From PWHW01 sp964435025 (GTDB lineage Bacteria; Patescibacteriota; Minisyncoccia; Minisyncoccales; PWPS01), in assembly GCA_964435025.1 (NCBI GenBank), contig CAYSXL010000014.1, forward strand, positions 1 to 14,160: DNA of 14,160 nucleotides, written 5' to 3'. The notes under the pieces were generated by a model that was not told the DNA's origin, did not search any database, and was given only the letters and a program-made list of their open reading frames with translations. Both the position numbers and the translations under genes were made by a program. This document shows, in pieces, positions 12,970-14,160 of this stretch (position 1 is the first letter of the stretch; each line of letters opens with the position of its first letter).

Positions 12970-12997
12970 ATTTTAACACCCCTCTTGAAAAAATCAA
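12970..12997 (-). promoter_or_regulatory. Promoter of the MBL-gyrA unit
   Basis: On the minus strand, -35 TTGATT (12997-12992), 16 bases, then -10 TAAAAT (12975-12970). The leader to the ATG at 12925 would be about 38 bases. Its -35 shares the palindrome CTTGA-AAAAA-TCAAG (12984-12998) with the opposing rpsA promoter. Confidence 0.5.
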
Positions 12998-13012
12998 GAA
13001 AATATGTAAACT
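12985..13012 (+). promoter_or_regulatory. Candidate promoter of rpsA
   Basis: TTGAAA (12985-12990), 16 bases, then TAAACT (13007-13012). The -10 ends nine bases before the ATG at 13022, so the message would have essentially no leader. The -10 is only moderate. Confidence 0.35.
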
Positions 13013-13021
13013 TGGGAAGGT

Positions 13022-14074
13022 ATGAAACAAGAACTAAAAGAAAAAAATCTTCTCGATATCCCCAAAGAAGGAAGTACTGTTCAGGGTACAATATCGGGAA
13101 AGGGGCGCGCGGCGGCTTTTGTCGATCTCGGTCCGTTCGGAACAGGAATAATAAGGGGACGCGAATTTCAAGCCACTAAAGATGAATTGAAAGACTTGGA
13201 AGATGGCGATTCTGTCACCGTGAAAATCGTTTCTTTGGATTCCGAAGGAGGGTATGTGGAATGTTCAAGAATCCAGGCCAAGAAAGACGTGGCTTGGGGT
13301 ATGTTGGAAAAACACAAAGAAAACGAAGAGCCTTTAACGGTAAAAATAGAGGGAGCGAACAAGGGAGGTCTTCTTTCTAAAATTTCCGGCATTCCCTCCT
13401 TTATTCCATCCTCTCAACTTTCTTCGGAAAACTATCCCCGAGTAGAAGGCGGCGATACCTCCAAGGTCCTTAAGGAACTACAAAAGTTTATCGGGCAAGA
13501 GATGGAGGTAAAGATTCTCGATCTCTCCAAGGAAGGAGAAAAAATCATTCTTTCCGAGAAAACGAAGGAGATGGAAGAAAAACAGATCTCTTTGGACACA
13601 TATACGGAGGGCGAGGTTATAGAGGGAGAGGTTACCGGGATAGTTGATTTTGGAGCGTTCGTTCGTTTCGATGACGGTATAGAAGGGCTTATTCACATCT
13701 CCGAAATGGACTGGAGTTTAGTAGAAAGCCCTCACGATATACTCAAAGAAGGTCAGAAAGTTAAAGCGAAAATAATAAGAATAAAAGATGGGAAAGTTTT
13801 TCTTTCCTTAAAGGCGTTAAAGGAAGATCCCTGGAAAAAAATAGAGAAGAATTATAAAGAGGGAGATGTTATAGAGGGTGTTGCATCCAAGTTTATTTCT
13901 TTCGGAGCTTTCGTAGAAATAGAAGAAGGAATTCAAGGGCTTTGCCATATATCGGAATTCCAAACAAGAGAAAAAATGGAAGAAGTTCTGGAAATAGGAA
14001 AAACCTATAAGTTTAAAATACTCTCTATCGACGCTTCCGACCACAGACTGAGTCTCCGAGTAGTAGAAGAATAA
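13022..14074 (+). CDS. rpsA: Ribosomal protein S1 (four S1 domains)
   Basis: The 350-residue protein contains four S1 OB-fold repeats, at roughly residues 15-87, 102-178, 195-265 and 279-349. The last two are the most typical, with GIVDFGAFVRFDDGIEGLIHISE and SFGAFVEIEEGIQGLCHISE patterns. S1 binds mRNA on the small ribosomal subunit and helps initiation on messages lacking good ribosome sites, which suits this window, where almost no Shine-Dalgarno is seen. E. coli S1 has six domains; four is common in shorter bacterial forms. GGAAGG lies directly before the ATG with one base between, too close to act as a normal site. A general S1-domain RNA-binding protein is the alternative. Confidence 0.85.
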   Translation: MKQELKEKNLLDIPKEGSTVQGTISGKGRAAAFVDLGPFGTGIIRGREFQATKDELKDLEDGDSVTVKIVSLDSEGGYVECSRIQAKKDVAWGMLEKHKENEEPLTVKIEGANKGGLLSKISGIPSFIPSSQLSSENYPRVEGGDTSKVLKELQKFIGQEMEVKILDLSKEGEKIILSEKTKEMEEKQISLDTYTEGEVIEGEVTGIVDFGAFVRFDDGIEGLIHISEMDWSLVESPHDILKEGQKVKAKIIRIKDGKVFLSLKALKEDPWKKIEKNYKEGDVIEGVASKFISFGAFVEIEEGIQGLCHISEFQTREKMEEVLEIGKTYKFKILSIDASDHRLSLRVVEE

Positions 14075-14079
14075 CCATG

Positions 14080-14119
14080 TACACCCTTCGGGTGTAAAGC
14101 GGGGAGAATCCCTTTTTTT
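14080..14119 (+). terminator. Terminator region after rpsA
   Basis: Six bases after the rpsA stop, TACACCC and GGGTGTA pair with a TTC loop (14080-14096). A second short stem, GGGA-GAA-TCCC (14102-14112), is followed directly by seven T residues (14113-14119). Together they fit an intrinsic terminator. Confidence 0.6.
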
Positions 14120-14122
14120 ATC

Positions 14123-14144
14123 ATTCCCGACTTTAATCGGGAAT
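14123..14144. terminator. Second hairpin downstream of rpsA
   Basis: ATTCCCGA (14123-14130) and TCGGGAAT (14137-14144) form a perfect eight-pair stem with a six-base loop, followed by CTGCTTTTACC on the plus strand and preceded by a T run. It may be a backup terminator or serve a gene beyond the window edge. Confidence 0.45.
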
Positions 14145-14160
14145 CTGCTTTTACCGGATC

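Noticed and set aside
1..14160. Search for CRISPR arrays, phage genes, transposases, toxin-antitoxin pairs or a defence island.
   Set aside because: No regularly spaced repeats, integrase, transposase or defence-type motifs were found. Apart from the pilin-like cluster, the content is housekeeping.

Overview
The window looks like chromosomal core DNA from a Candidate Phyla Radiation (Patescibacteria) bacterium, most like Parcubacteria. This is inferred from gene style; no marker search was possible. The clues are a compact ValRS without the usual C-terminal arm, a TsaD with the lineage-style insertion after its first lobe, three small pilin-like two-helix proteins in tandem, almost no Shine-Dalgarno sequences, and AT-rich degenerate repeats of the TCCAAAT/AATTGGA type. 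UGA is used as an ordinary stop (recG), so code 11 fits. No phage, transposase, CRISPR array or other mobile module is visible.

Layout. Positions 1-452 hold a tRNA cluster: a partial tRNA-Ser(UGA) and a complete tRNA-Ser(GCU) on the minus strand, then tRNA-Arg(GCG) on the plus strand. Near-consensus promoters diverge between the last two. recG follows tRNA-Arg by 29 bases. tRNA-Glu(UUC) lies on the minus strand after recG and appears to terminate inside the recG 3' end. A plus-strand unit then runs tsaD - valS - prsW-like - hsp20, from tRNA modification and aminoacylation to membrane proteolysis and protein folding. A tRNA-Leu(UAG) with flanking hairpins separates it from the minus-strand half.

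On the minus strand, reading from right to left, are an MBL-fold hydrolase, a small acidic single-pass membrane protein that overlaps gyrA by 8 bases, gyrA, a repeat-rich spacer, a SAM methyltransferase, and three tandem pilin-like genes, the last with its own good promoter. At the right edge rpsA (ribosomal protein S1, four S1 domains) is divergent from the MBL gene and is followed by terminator-like hairpins.

Most of the window is housekeeping. The accessory-looking part is the methyltransferase plus pilin trio (about 7740-9321). Other notable points are substitutions at both main quinolone-contact positions of GyrA, missing catalytic-type residues in the ValRS editing pocket, a short tsaD insert that resembles the intergenic repeat, a tRNA terminator nested in a coding gene, and two compact divergent promoter regions.
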